Source: Pseudarthrobacter sp. PS3-L1 (lineage in GTDB: Bacteria > Actinomycetota > Actinomycetes > Actinomycetales > Micrococcaceae). Taken from it: a stretch of 64,000 nucleotides of DNA. Below, piece after piece: positions 35,826 to 44,088 of the stretch (position 1 is its first letter; each line of letters starts with the position of its first letter). The stretch lies in the NCBI RefSeq assembly GCF_030063285.1, contig NZ_JASISU010000005.1, positions 122,991 to 186,990 on the forward strand, read 5' to 3'. The notes beneath the pieces are model-generated. The model ran no database searches. It saw nothing but the letters and a program-made list of their open reading frames with translations, and had not been told where the DNA came from. The translations under genes and the position numbers were made by a program.

Positions 35826-36137
35826 TTACTGTGCGTCGGTTTTATCCGGCGTGAGGAATGGCAAGTACGTTCGTGTCCACTCAATGACGCCGGGTACTGC
35901 CATGACCCTTGCGAGGGTTGCGGAGACTGCTGTGATGACCACGGCGGCCCCGGCAAGGTATGCGTAGACTTCCGTGGGCAGGTGCCGTCCGAAGCCGTCT
36001 AGAACCGTCTGAATGATCGGTGGGAGGATCAACAGCAGCCCAATGAACGCGGGCAAGCCAACCTGCACAATGGTCCGCACAACGGCGCGGCCGGGGTAAG
36101 TGGCCTGAGTGGAAACCTCGGCGCGATGATCAGCCAT
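35826..36137 (-). CDS. putative holin
   Basis: 103 residues with two hydrophobic segments (about 28-45 and 58-80), short charged ends and a hydrophilic tail, matching a class II holin. Its ATG overlaps the endolysin stop by one base (TAATG), so it is coupled to the endolysin. It would form membrane lesions that release the endolysin at the end of the lytic cycle. Confidence 0.7.
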   Translation of the reverse strand: MADHRAEVSTQATYPGRAVVRTIVQVGLPAFIGLLLILPPIIQTVLDGFGRHLPTEVYAYLAGAAVVITAVSATLARVMAVPGVIEWTRTYLPFLTPDKTDAQ

Positions 36138-37054
36138 TACTTACCACCCGCAACGTTCACGTCAACGGTCACGACGCCGGACTTGAGGGCATCCTCTGCG
36201 CCCTTGCGTGCGGCTTCCTGGATGGCGTCCATGTCGAGGTTGACACCCTGACCCGCAGCAACCTGCTTGAGGGCCTCACGGAGGCCGCCAAGCTGCGAAC
36301 CAACATCCTTGATGATGGTGTTGTGGACTGTGGCAATATCTGCCTTGATCCCGCCAAGCTGGGAGCCCACGTCGTTGATGATTGTTTTGTGGACTGTGGC
36401 AAGGTCGCCACGGATTGCCTGTACGTCTGCTGCTGACATTTCATCCTCCAGGATGGGTGTGATGCTGCTGTTGAGGGTGGTGAGTGTGCCGCCGATTGCT
36501 GCGGCGTAGGTGCTGAGGAAGAGGTCCCAGTCGAAGTTGGTTCCGGGGTCGTAGCGTGTGCCGGGGTTCGTTTCGCCGTGGCCGTAGAACCCGGCGCGTG
36601 TGCCTGCTATGGCTTCGGCTGCGGTGATCCGCCGCGCTGGTGGGGGTGATGCGAGGACGCCGTGTGCGATGGCGTCTTGGACGAGCTCAGCAGCGGCGAT
36701 GCCCATGTTGCGGACGATCCCCGCTGCGCGCTCATCAGTCAGGTCGCGCCACCGTGCCGCGTCCATTGCTCCTGAGACACTGAGCGCGTGGACGTTGTTT
36801 GTTGTGTCGGCCCATGCCGCGAACGTTGGGCGCGTGAGCCGGATCCGTGAGTCGTAGTCAGCGAGTGAATGATATGAGCCGTAGTCACTGCGTCGGCTGA
36901 TGAAACCGGCCGTGTTCTCGGCGCCCGCATCGGGACCGCCCGGAACGACGCCGGACTCTGCGGTGTGCACGCCGACGACACCGGAGACCCATGTGCGTGG
37001 CCACCCATACTGTGCGGTGTTCGGGTTCGGGTTGTCTTCAAGGTAATAGACCAT
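36137..37054 (-). CDS. endolysin, N-acetylmuramoyl-L-alanine amidase type
   Basis: 305 residues. The N-terminal amidase_2-like domain shows GVHTAES, SYHSLADYD and GHGETNPGTRYDPG, the His and DPG positions of zinc amidases. The C-terminal part has two nearly identical 22-residue repeats (DLATVHKTIINDVGSQLGG and DIATVHNTIIKDVGSQLGG) and a helical tail, perhaps for oligomerisation or wall binding. It cleaves the amide bond between muramic acid and the stem peptide. The holin follows. Confidence 0.85.
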   Translation of the reverse strand: MVYYLEDNPNPNTAQYGWPRTWVSGVVGVHTAESGVVPGGPDAGAENTAGFISRRSDYGSYHSLADYDSRIRLTRPTFAAWADTTNNVHALSVSGAMDAARWRDLTDERAAGIVRNMGIAAAELVQDAIAHGVLASPPPARRITAAEAIAGTRAGFYGHGETNPGTRYDPGTNFDWDLFLSTYAAAIGGTLTTLNSSITPILEDEMSAADVQAIRGDLATVHKTIINDVGSQLGGIKADIATVHNTIIKDVGSQLGGLREALKQVAAGQGVNLDMDAIQEAARKGAEDALKSGVVTVDVNVAGGK

Positions 37055-37075
37055 GACGGCCCCTTTCCGGGCATC

Positions 37076-37103
37076 AAAAAAGGGCCCCGCGTCTGCGGTG
37101 CCC
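37076..37103 (-). terminator. intrinsic terminator before the endolysin gene
   Basis: On the minus strand GGGC-ACCGC-AGAC-GCGG-GGCCC is followed by TTTTTT. It lies between the membrane-protein genes and the endolysin ATG. Confidence 0.65.
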
Positions 37104-37121
37104 TGGTGGTTTATGTTGCTG

Positions 37122-37532
37122 CTATTCGGTTGTTGCTTGTGGCCCGTTTGGTGCGGATTCAGCTTGCCGGTGGATATGCCAGCGGCCTGTGAGGTCCGCG
37201 TAGAAGTGTTCCCATGCGGTGATCATCCGAGACTGGCGCCGGACCTTTTTCTCTAGGTCTTCTATCCGAATTTCGAGGCCGTCACCGCGGACCTCAAGCT
37301 TGTCGCCGCGGGCGTCAGATGCTTTCAAGTCCGAACGTATGCGGTCTACGTCCAAGCGCAACTCAGCGGCGATCACCAAGGCCATCTGCTGGGATGTGCT
37401 GGCGGCGGCGATGTCCGCGTCTCGCTGCCTGACCGGCGCGTCCTTGCGGGACTGCCGGTAGGTCCAGAAGCCGCCGCCGCCGACCACCCCGAAGATGGCC
37501 ACAATGATCGCGACGATTGCGCCTTCACTCAC
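37122..37532 (-). CDS. phage membrane protein with coiled coil
   Basis: About 136 residues. One N-terminal membrane segment (IVAIIVAIFGVVGGGGFW) is followed by a long charged coiled coil (RIRSDLKASDARGDKLE onward). This form fits spanin-like or auxiliary lysis proteins in Gram-positive phages. GTG 37532 is preferred because AAAGGTGG is well spaced; GTG 37541 would add three residues. It overlaps the neighbouring membrane-protein gene by 8 bp. Confidence 0.65.
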   Translation of the reverse strand: MSEGAIVAIIVAIFGVVGGGGFWTYRQSRKDAPVRQRDADIAAASTSQQMALVIAAELRLDVDRIRSDLKASDARGDKLEVRGDGLEIRIEDLEKKVRRQSRMITAWEHFYADLTGRWHIHRQAESAPNGPQATTE

Positions 37533-38010
37533 CCCGGCCACCTTTCACTTCCGCTATCGTCCGCCTTGTGGATTTTTCAATGAGAGCGATGGATAGACAA
37601 CGTAGTGCCGAGGCCATGCCGAGCGCGAGCGGGACACTCCAAGAGAAGATACTGCCGGGATAGTGCCACGACACCGTAATGGCGTACGTGACGAAGCCGC
37701 CAGAAGAAAGGAGCCATCCGAGGCGTTCGATGGCCCACCCCTTGGAAACGTTATCGCCACTGAAGTTCAACCCCACAAGCGCCAGCAAGCCACCAGTCCC
37801 GAGGAACCCAGACACAAGGACAACAATCGCCCACGGCATCTTGTCCATCGACTTGGACGGAATGAACCCCAGCGGAGTGAGCAGAGATAGAGCGACAAGG
37901 ACACCGAACATCACCGCAACCGCAGCGACGACGGTATCCATCGGGTGAACCATCATCCGGTCCCACCACGACGGCGGGTTCCGTAACGGCTTGTAAACAT
38001 GGGTTGGCAT
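37525..38010 (-). CDS. phage membrane protein, four predicted spans
   Basis: 161 residues with about four hydrophobic segments (VAAVAVMFGVLVALSLL, IVVLVSGFLGTGGLLALVGL, and two more) and a basic C-terminus (STRRTIAEVKGGRGE). ATG 38010 has GGAGG upstream. The placement next to the lysis genes suggests a second holin or anti-holin; superinfection control is another option. Confidence 0.6.
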   Translation of the reverse strand: MPTHVYKPLRNPPSWWDRMMVHPMDTVVAAVAVMFGVLVALSLLTPLGFIPSKSMDKMPWAIVVLVSGFLGTGGLLALVGLNFSGDNVSKGWAIERLGWLLSSGGFVTYAITVSWHYPGSIFSWSVPLALGMASALRCLSIALIEKSTRRTIAEVKGGRGE

Positions 38011-38031
38011 GGGTGCCTCCTTCGTGGGCAT

Positions 38032-38056
38032 AAAAAAGGCACCCATTCTTGGGTGC
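38032..38056 (-). terminator. intrinsic terminator after the tailspike gene
   Basis: GCACCCA/TGGGTGC with a 4-base loop, followed on the minus strand by CTTTTTTATG. A short but clean terminator between the tailspike and the lysis genes. Confidence 0.8.
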
Positions 38057-38078
38057 TTGGTCTGGTCTGGATTTTTGC

Positions 38079-41000
38079 TTAGTAGCCTGGGGCGTCGATT
38101 GTTACCTGCGTCCATAGCCCAGGGTTCTTCTGGTCGTTGAGCTTCAGGATGGCCTTTCCGCGCAGTGTCGGGCCGACAATTGACCGGGATCCAAAACCGG
38201 AGGGGTTGTTTACTGTGTCTCGCCAAAATTCCTTGAACACGTAGCCGTCCAGTGTTGCGACCGCGAACGACGGGGCAGCTTCGCCCTCCGCGCTGAATGC
38301 AGCCATGGCCACGCCGTCATCCCCTGGCCGGTTCTGCCGTGTGAATGACTGGCAAAGGTGCTTGCCTGCCGCCGTTGATTCAAATGCCGCAACAGGAGTG
38401 TAGAAGCCGGTCTTGGTCTTACCCTCGGAGCGGTTCAACCTCACTACGTCTGGGCTTCCCACCGGCACGTTGTCGGTGAAGAACAGCACGCACGTTGGCA
38501 TCGGGAGGATACCGACGCACTGGTAGGGCGGGGTGGTGCCGCTGTAGAACTGGGCGGTGGCAACCGTCTCGAAGAGATCATCAGAGTAGATGATCCCGTT
38601 GGAACCGTTACCACCTGAGTTGTCACCAAAAGTGACCCAGATTCGGTCCCAGTACGGGTCCCACGCAACCCCGTGGAGGTGCTGGTTATCCGTGCTCGTG
38701 CGACCTTGGACTGTTCGCAGGTAGTCGTTGAGGTCGAAGACTTCCGTGAAGTTGTCTCCATAGTCGAACGAGGCCAGAACCTTGCAGGCATTTTCTCCTG
38801 CAGCAACAGGCTGACCATCCCACGTCGGGGTCTTAGGCCCGTATTCGTTGATCAGGACAATTGGCCCGCGATCTGACTGGGACCAAGCCGCCGTGAATTT
38901 GATATACGGGGCACGAGCGACATACCGGCGAGAGAAAGTCCTAGTTGGCTGGTTCGCAATGTTCTTGCTGGTCCAGATCTCCCGAAGCCCCGGATTTCCC
39001 CGCAGGCAGGTAACCAGGATTTCTCCGTTGTCCATCGTGATCACAGACTCGACTGTTGCGCCCGCGAAGACGTTACTGCCGTTCTTATCCACAACCAGCG
39101 CCCAGGTCTTGCCCTCATCCAGCGTTTCGGCGAAGTCCGCGGACCCCGAATTCCACCCCCGCGTTCGGTCATCCGAAAGGGTTGACATGATGTTATTCGG
39201 GATCTTCGACTGGATCGTGAAAGCGTTAGCCGCCAGCTCCGCCCGCATGGGAATGGAGAAACCGTTCATGGTCGGCGGGGTACCGCCCCCTCCACCGCCT
39301 GTTGACGTTGGCGTAGACCACACCGACCACGTTGCACCGTTCAGAGAGCAAGTGATCACTTTCTGAGGGCTTCTGAGCTCCGTGAACCGGTGCGTGACGC
39401 CACCCGAGGCTGGAAGTACCTCCAAAGTTCCAGGTGTTGGGCTGGGTGGCATGTTTGGGTGGTTCGTGAACTGGATCGAGTACGTCGCCGGTGAAGTCAA
39501 GGTCCTGAAGTCCACCCCGGAGGGCAGGAGAGCTGCCCGGGTCGCTGGGAGCATCGCACTCCAAGCGCCGCCGGAGTAGTTCCGGTAAAGGTCCTGAAGC
39601 AGGCCCGGAGCCGAAGGCATGAATATGTGCTTGGTGCGCCCATCAGCTGCGTTGTAGTAGACGTCCAGGTTGCCCAGGGCGCCGAAGACTGCTGTGCTGT
39701 TCACCGGGTAGCGTGCGACCGCTGCAGCACCCCTGAGCGCATCCGCCTCGGCCAGGGTCGTGATGCCGGTCCTGACGAACTTCTCCGCCTCAAGTTTCGT
39801 GAGGCGCGAATCCTGGGCTGACAAGTTAGGGGCGGAGTTGATGATGGCCGCGGCCATAGCATGCTGCCCGGCCGTGTTCAGGTGAATTCCGTCACCGGAA
39901 TCGAACTCGGCGCGCATGAGACCATCCGTGCCGGTGACGGCGCTGGCCCGGTTGTGACAGACAAGCGCATTTAGGGGCAGCGTCCGTAGGTAGTCATTGA
40001 ATCCCTCGCGGACGGCCTTGATGGCCGCAGTCTCGGTCCGGCGTGGGAACACCTCAGTAAGCTCGAATGTCTGCCCCATGAAGCGGCGCACGAAGAGCCC
40101 GAACTGCCCCAGGCTCGTCTTGACCTGCGTCAACGACGCGCCACCATAGATGTCATTCGAACCAGGGTGACCGATAACCTTGTCAGCCGGATCAGTCGTG
40201 GACAGCTTCTGACGGTAGTAGTTGCTCCCGGACACGTAAGAGTCCAGGCTCGCCCCGGACTGCCCCAGCAAGGCCGGGATGGCCCCGTTCGCTTCGGCGT
40301 GACGCCAGCCCCAACAATCCCGCAGCGGGTAATCCGTGTTCAGGCCAGTCTCCGAGGAGGACCCCGGATACATGTAGAAAGGAACGTCAGGGGATGCCTT
40401 GGCCTTGATATACACATCAAGGGGCGTGTACGGGCTCCAGGTGTTCGTCACGCTCATCGAGGCAACACCGCTGGGCACAGTGCCCAGGTATGAGCCACCA
40501 ATACCCATGTGGTTAGGACCACCACCAGGGGTGGTGTATGCGTAAGAAATCAGGTATTCGACGTTCGCTTCCAACTGGAAATGAATATCCGTAATCGCAT
40601 AGCGTTCAGAGCTTTCGCCCACGCTGTAACGAAACGGCACGCCAAGTTTCGTAGGCGGCTCGGCAAAGTTCTGCGTGAATCCGCCGTTCCCATCAGAGGC
40701 CCGCTTGGCGATCCAAACATCAACCATGTCGATGGCACCGCGGTTGGTGCTGGAAATATCGTTGAAGTTCTTGAAGACCAGCTCCCACGAATCAACCGCG
40801 GCGAACAGCTTCACCGGCAGCCGTACGTGCCGCGTCAGCTCAGTATCTACCAGAGCGCCATTTCCTGGCATCGAGAGCTGGTGGAATACCCTGCGCTTGG
40901 CCGCGTCGGTGCGCTTCCAATCCGTCCGGTTCGCAGAGGTCAAGGAAATGATCTTCTCCAACGACCGACGCGGCTCGGTGTACTCCACCCACTTCACCAA

Positions 41001-41240
41001 GGAACCGCCAGAAGCAATCGGTTCGATAGCCACGAACGCAGGGCCATCGCAACCGAGCGGGCGGCCAATGATCGTTTGCGCCACGGTGGCAGTCGCGAGA
41101 GGGTAAATGCCGATCAGGTTCAGCCCCACCCAGTCAGCGACGTTCAGGGACGGCAGGTCCGAAATCGGGCGGATACGGAGGGAGTTACCTACTGCTTCCC
41201 CGGCGCGGCCGGTAATGTCTGCAATAAATTCAGACGCCAT
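38079..41240 (-). CDS. large tailspike: SGNH-hydrolase plus sialidase-like domains
   Basis: 1053 residues. The N-terminal part (about 1-290) is beta-rich and probably attaches to the tail. A middle domain shows the SGNH blocks GSNDIYGG (block III) and DGIHLNTAGQHAM (block V), as in GDSL esterases that remove acetyl groups from polysaccharides. A Gly-rich linker (TGGGGGGTPP) leads to a C-terminal beta-propeller-like region with BNR/Asp-box features (TLDEGKTWALV, FDYGDNFTEV). Together this suggests a receptor-binding, glycan-modifying tailspike. It ends before a terminator. Confidence 0.75.
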   Translation of the reverse strand: MASEFIADITGRAGEAVGNSLRIRPISDLPSLNVADWVGLNLIGIYPLATATVAQTIIGRPLGCDGPAFVAIEPIASGGSLVKWVEYTEPRRSLEKIISLTSANRTDWKRTDAAKRRVFHQLSMPGNGALVDTELTRHVRLPVKLFAAVDSWELVFKNFNDISSTNRGAIDMVDVWIAKRASDGNGGFTQNFAEPPTKLGVPFRYSVGESSERYAITDIHFQLEANVEYLISYAYTTPGGGPNHMGIGGSYLGTVPSGVASMSVTNTWSPYTPLDVYIKAKASPDVPFYMYPGSSSETGLNTDYPLRDCWGWRHAEANGAIPALLGQSGASLDSYVSGSNYYRQKLSTTDPADKVIGHPGSNDIYGGASLTQVKTSLGQFGLFVRRFMGQTFELTEVFPRRTETAAIKAVREGFNDYLRTLPLNALVCHNRASAVTGTDGLMRAEFDSGDGIHLNTAGQHAMAAAIINSAPNLSAQDSRLTKLEAEKFVRTGITTLAEADALRGAAAVARYPVNSTAVFGALGNLDVYYNAADGRTKHIFMPSAPGLLQDLYRNYSGGAWSAMLPATRAALLPSGVDFRTLTSPATYSIQFTNHPNMPPSPTPGTLEVLPASGGVTHRFTELRSPQKVITCSLNGATWSVWSTPTSTGGGGGGTPPTMNGFSIPMRAELAANAFTIQSKIPNNIMSTLSDDRTRGWNSGSADFAETLDEGKTWALVVDKNGSNVFAGATVESVITMDNGEILVTCLRGNPGLREIWTSKNIANQPTRTFSRRYVARAPYIKFTAAWSQSDRGPIVLINEYGPKTPTWDGQPVAAGENACKVLASFDYGDNFTEVFDLNDYLRTVQGRTSTDNQHLHGVAWDPYWDRIWVTFGDNSGGNGSNGIIYSDDLFETVATAQFYSGTTPPYQCVGILPMPTCVLFFTDNVPVGSPDVVRLNRSEGKTKTGFYTPVAAFESTAAGKHLCQSFTRQNRPGDDGVAMAAFSAEGEAAPSFAVATLDGYVFKEFWRDTVNNPSGFGSRSIVGPTLRGKAILKLNDQKNPGLWTQVTIDAPGY

Positions 41241-41242
41241 TC

Positions 41243-41722
41243 TTATACTCCTCGGTAGATTCGGCCCGTGTTGAGGGGGTCCGCAGGGTCATCGGGGTTT
41301 GTCTGCCACCAGAGCTGCCCGGGTAGAAGGTTTGGTGGTTCAGTCAGGCTGAGGATTACTTGGGAGAAGTTGTAGCCGCCGCGGCTTTCCGTGAACGTGA
41401 CGAAGCTACTGAGCGGGCCTCCCTGGTTCCCGATCCGGATCTTCCATCCCGGGTCATCCGTCAAGGGGATGCCTGGTTCGATCCAGTCGATGAAGAGCAG
41501 GTAGTAGGCGTCGTTGGCTAGGGAAGTAGTGGAGGAAAGGTTGATTGACCAGGAGTCATCCGAGGCGGGAGTTACGACTTGATCCGCGGTGGGGATGATC
41601 CGGCCCCTACTTGAACCGCTTGCCACAATGGATGGCTCCACCAGGCGAAACCTGAGCCGACCAACCCTTGAAGCAAGAGTCGCCCCAACAATGTCTTTTA
41701 GTTCTCCCGTGATGACTGGCAT
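41243..41722 (-). CDS. phage tail fibre-associated protein, 159 aa
   Basis: About 159 residues beginning PVITGELKDIVGATLASR, with LLFIDWIEPGIPL and a C-terminus PDDPADPLNTGRIYRGV. Such proteins precede receptor-binding proteins in actinophages and probably form an N-terminal adaptor or shoulder. ATG 41722 is chosen over 41743 because of the GGCGG upstream and the domain start. It stops 2 bp before the tailspike start. Confidence 0.6.
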   Translation of the reverse strand: MPVITGELKDIVGATLASRVGRLRFRLVEPSIVASGSSRGRIIPTADQVVTPASDDSWSINLSSTTSLANDAYYLLFIDWIEPGIPLTDDPGWKIRIGNQGGPLSSFVTFTESRGGYNFSQVILSLTEPPNLLPGQLWWQTNPDDPADPLNTGRIYRGV

Positions 41723-41741
41723 CAGGTACCGCCTTTCGGGC

Positions 41742-41767
41742 AAAAAAATAGCCCCAGGAAAGGGGCT
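41742..41767 (-). terminator. intrinsic terminator between fibre genes
   Basis: AGCCCC/GGGGCT with loop TTTCCT is followed on the minus strand by ATTTTTTTG. It lies upstream of 41243-41722 and downstream (minus) of the fibre gene at 42145. Confidence 0.8.
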
Positions 41768-41772
41768 GGATC

Positions 41773-41800
41773 TTGATCAGAGTTTGTCGTCGGATACACT
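41773..41800 (+). promoter_or_regulatory. promoter for the opposite-strand lipoprotein gene
   Basis: TTGATC at 41773-41778 and TACACT at 41795-41800, 16-bp spacer. The -10 box ends 6 bases before ATG 41807, so the mRNA would be leaderless. Confidence 0.6.
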
Positions 41801-41806
41801 CGCGAC

Positions 41807-42148
41807 ATGAAGTTACTTGGGGGACTAGCGCTGCTCTGCGCCATCATGCTCACCGGCTGCTCAGCTCCCATCCAGGTAGCCGAGCCGCCTATTGCGGAGA
41901 TAGTGCCGGTCGTGGACATCGGTGCAGACAAGCAGGAAACCATGATTGAAGAGTTGCGGCCCTTACTGACCAAGTTGAAAGACCGCGACTCATCCATCTA
42001 TCAGGAAGCCTACGAAGCTTGCTCAGCCCTTTTAGATCAGGACAAAGACGCCTACAGAAAAGCTGTGCTGAAGAAGTACAAGAACGTCGAACTCGCAATG
42101 GACCATCTCATGGTCGCCGCGGCCGCCAAGAAACACATCTGCCCCTAA
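41807..42148 (+). CDS. lipoprotein moron on the opposite strand
   Basis: 113 residues with a lipoprotein signal peptide (MKLLGGLALLCAIMLTGC); the lipobox LTGC places the lipidated Cys at residue 18. The mature part is a short helical domain with two further Cys (YEACSALL and KHICP) that could form a disulfide. It is transcribed against all neighbouring tail genes from its own promoter, which is typical of morons expressed in the lysogen. Superinfection exclusion or host modification is inferred. The 3' end overlaps the fibre gene by 4 bp. Confidence 0.75.
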   Translation: MKLLGGLALLCAIMLTGCSAPIQVAEPPIAEIVPVVDIGADKQETMIEELRPLLTKLKDRDSSIYQEAYEACSALLDQDKDAYRKAVLKKYKNVELAMDHLMVAAAAKKHICP

Positions 42149-42990
42149 GTAAGGGTTGCGGTTGACCTGTACAGCTTCCCGTTTGCAGGGTCCGCCCATA
42201 GGTTAGGTTTCTGCGTCGTGGTTGGCAGGTTCGATATGTAGACCCCGTCAGGCTTCGCATCGACTGAGTATGCCCCGGCGAACAGTGACGCAAAGCTTTC
42301 AGCGAGGACGCCGGCGTTCGAAGTTCCACGCATGAGGACCGCCCCACCATTACCGCCGATTCCTCCACCCGAACTAAATGTGAGGCCACCGTTCGCGGCG
42401 GATGGGTCAATGACTGTGTTACCGACCGTGATCTTGCCGGCCCCGGTGACGTTCATGTTCCCCTGAAGCCGGAAGTCGCCCTTCACGGTTGTTACGCCAT
42501 TGATGTTCAAGGGACCGTTGACGTCCATCTTCCCGGTCACTGTAGTGTCGCCCGTGATCTTCGTCAGCCCGTTGATATTCACTGGTCCGTTCGTCACGAA
42601 CTTTCCAGTCACGGTGGTGTCCCCGGCGATGGTTGTTAGCCCGTTGACGTTCAGCGTCCCGTTGAAACTGGTGTTGCCGTCCACGAGTAGCGGCCCGTCA
42701 ATGTTGAAGTCGCCAGTTGCGATCACGGTCCCGTTCAGGCGGACATCACCAGATGCGATGAAGAGTCCGGTCATGTTGATCGTCCCATCAGCGTTCAGGG
42801 TTCCGCTGATCGTGGCCGAACCCGTGACGGACAGGCCGCCGTTCTCAATCGTGATCCCGCCGCCGCCATATACCCGCAGGCCATTAGAGCCTATTGAGGC
42901 GTTATCAAGCGGGGATGCGCCCTCTAGGGAGCGGAGGCGACGCTCCAGTTCCGTGATCCGTCCGGAGTTGAGGTTGTCGATCTCAGCCAT
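42145..42990 (-). CDS. tail fibre with beta-helix-like repeats
   Basis: 281 residues. After a coiled-coil start (GRITELERRLRSLEG) come about 12 short repeats such as LNVNGLTTIAGD and VTGKMDVNGPLNINGV, a pattern of a trimeric beta-helix or triple-stranded fibre. The C-terminal part (AVLMRGTSNAG...ISNLPTTTQKPNL) may be a tip domain. It lies 9 bp after the minor tail gene 43000 in transcription. Confidence 0.7.
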   Translation of the reverse strand: MAEIDNLNSGRITELERRLRSLEGASPLDNASIGSNGLRVYGGGGITIENGGLSVTGSATISGTLNADGTINMTGLFIASGDVRLNGTVIATGDFNIDGPLLVDGNTSFNGTLNVNGLTTIAGDTTVTGKFVTNGPVNINGLTKITGDTTVTGKMDVNGPLNINGVTTVKGDFRLQGNMNVTGAGKITVGNTVIDPSAANGGLTFSSGGGIGGNGGAVLMRGTSNAGVLAESFASLFAGAYSVDAKPDGVYISNLPTTTQKPNLWADPANGKLYRSTATLT

Positions 42991-42999
42991 GTGGGCCTC

Positions 43000-44079
43000 C
43001 TACGTCAAGGGTTGAATGTTGAGGGTGATGTAGGGGCCGAGGTCACCGCTGATTTCGATGATCCGCCAGCGGTGCAGGCCCGGGTTGATGTAAGGGTCAC
43101 CGACTACCGACCAGATCACCTCATCACCAACGAGGATCTGCGATGCGCTGGGCTCACCATCGTGAGGTACCTCGAAGCTTCCTTGCCATGTTGGGATTGT
43201 CCGGGCGGAGAGCGCGCCCTGTGTGCGGGACAGCAGATTAGCCATGCTCTTCTCGTCCTTGAAGGACTCCACAAGATCAAGGGCGGGGTACGTCGTTACC
43301 GGGAAGTTGTTGACAACTTGGACGAGCGTGTCCGTCCCTGTACCCTCGCCGGCGGCGACGATCTTAGTGACAAGCTTTTCCGCTGAGCGGCGCATCCGCA
43401 TCTTCCTGGCGGGTGACTGGTCGGCGCCGATGTTCCACTGCCACGTGTTCGTTTTCAGGTCACCAATGCGTAACAGCCATTCAAGGTCTTGGCCGTTGTT
43501 TGTCCACTGAGGTCGGAACGCGACGTTAGGCCCGCCGGCGGTGTTGATGATGTCCGTGAGCGCGTCCACCATCATCGGGAAGTTGTGACCCTGGTACTGG
43601 CGAGAATGTGGCCCGGCCTGATCCTGCGGGAAGACCATGGGTACCCGGTAGCGGGACTGGGGAAGGTCGTTCAAACCCTCGGCAACGATGTACTTGGCAA
43701 TGTTCGCCAACGATCCGGACAGGCCAAGCCCAACGGGTGCTTGCTTCGGGGCGACCATTGCGGTGAGTAGCCTACGCTTCAGTAGCCACCACAAATCGTT
43801 GTGCTGGACTGTGAGGGTCTGCGTGTCCATGTCGTAGTCGTGGTCTGTGATGAACCCCGCGTAGGTGGGTTTTCCGGCTTCCTCGACGACCAGCAGGTGG
43901 TCGATGGGGGAGAGGCTGAAAGGCCCCGCGACCTCAGCCACGGAAGGGTCCCCGAGGTTGAAAGTAGCGGTACCCCCCTGCCCGTCATTCATCGTCTCAG
44001 CCCATGGCATCGACGTGGGTTCCATGAGTACCTTGTCGGACCATGTGACTGCGTTGACGGCCCATACTTTGTACGTCAT
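43000..44079 (-). CDS. minor tail/baseplate protein
   Basis: 359 residues, beta-rich and soluble (MTYKVWAVNAVTWSDKVLME, FITDHDYDMDTQTLTVQHND, then GLHRWRIIEISGDLGPYITL). It resembles actinophage minor tail or hub proteins (Tal/gp37 type). Its position after the distal tail protein supports a baseplate role. I see no enzymatic motif. Confidence 0.65.
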   Translation of the reverse strand: MTYKVWAVNAVTWSDKVLMEPTSMPWAETMNDGQGGTATFNLGDPSVAEVAGPFSLSPIDHLLVVEEAGKPTYAGFITDHDYDMDTQTLTVQHNDLWWLLKRRLLTAMVAPKQAPVGLGLSGSLANIAKYIVAEGLNDLPQSRYRVPMVFPQDQAGPHSRQYQGHNFPMMVDALTDIINTAGGPNVAFRPQWTNNGQDLEWLLRIGDLKTNTWQWNIGADQSPARKMRMRRSAEKLVTKIVAAGEGTGTDTLVQVVNNFPVTTYPALDLVESFKDEKSMANLLSRTQGALSARTIPTWQGSFEVPHDGEPSASQILVGDEVIWSVVGDPYINPGLHRWRIIEISGDLGPYITLNIQPLT

Positions 44080-44088
44080 GCAGGCCCC

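Noticed and set aside
42500..42900. Short direct repeats resembling a CRISPR array
   Set aside because: The repeats lie inside a tail-fibre gene in frame, vary in sequence and encode beta-helix repeats; there are no spacers and no cas genes.
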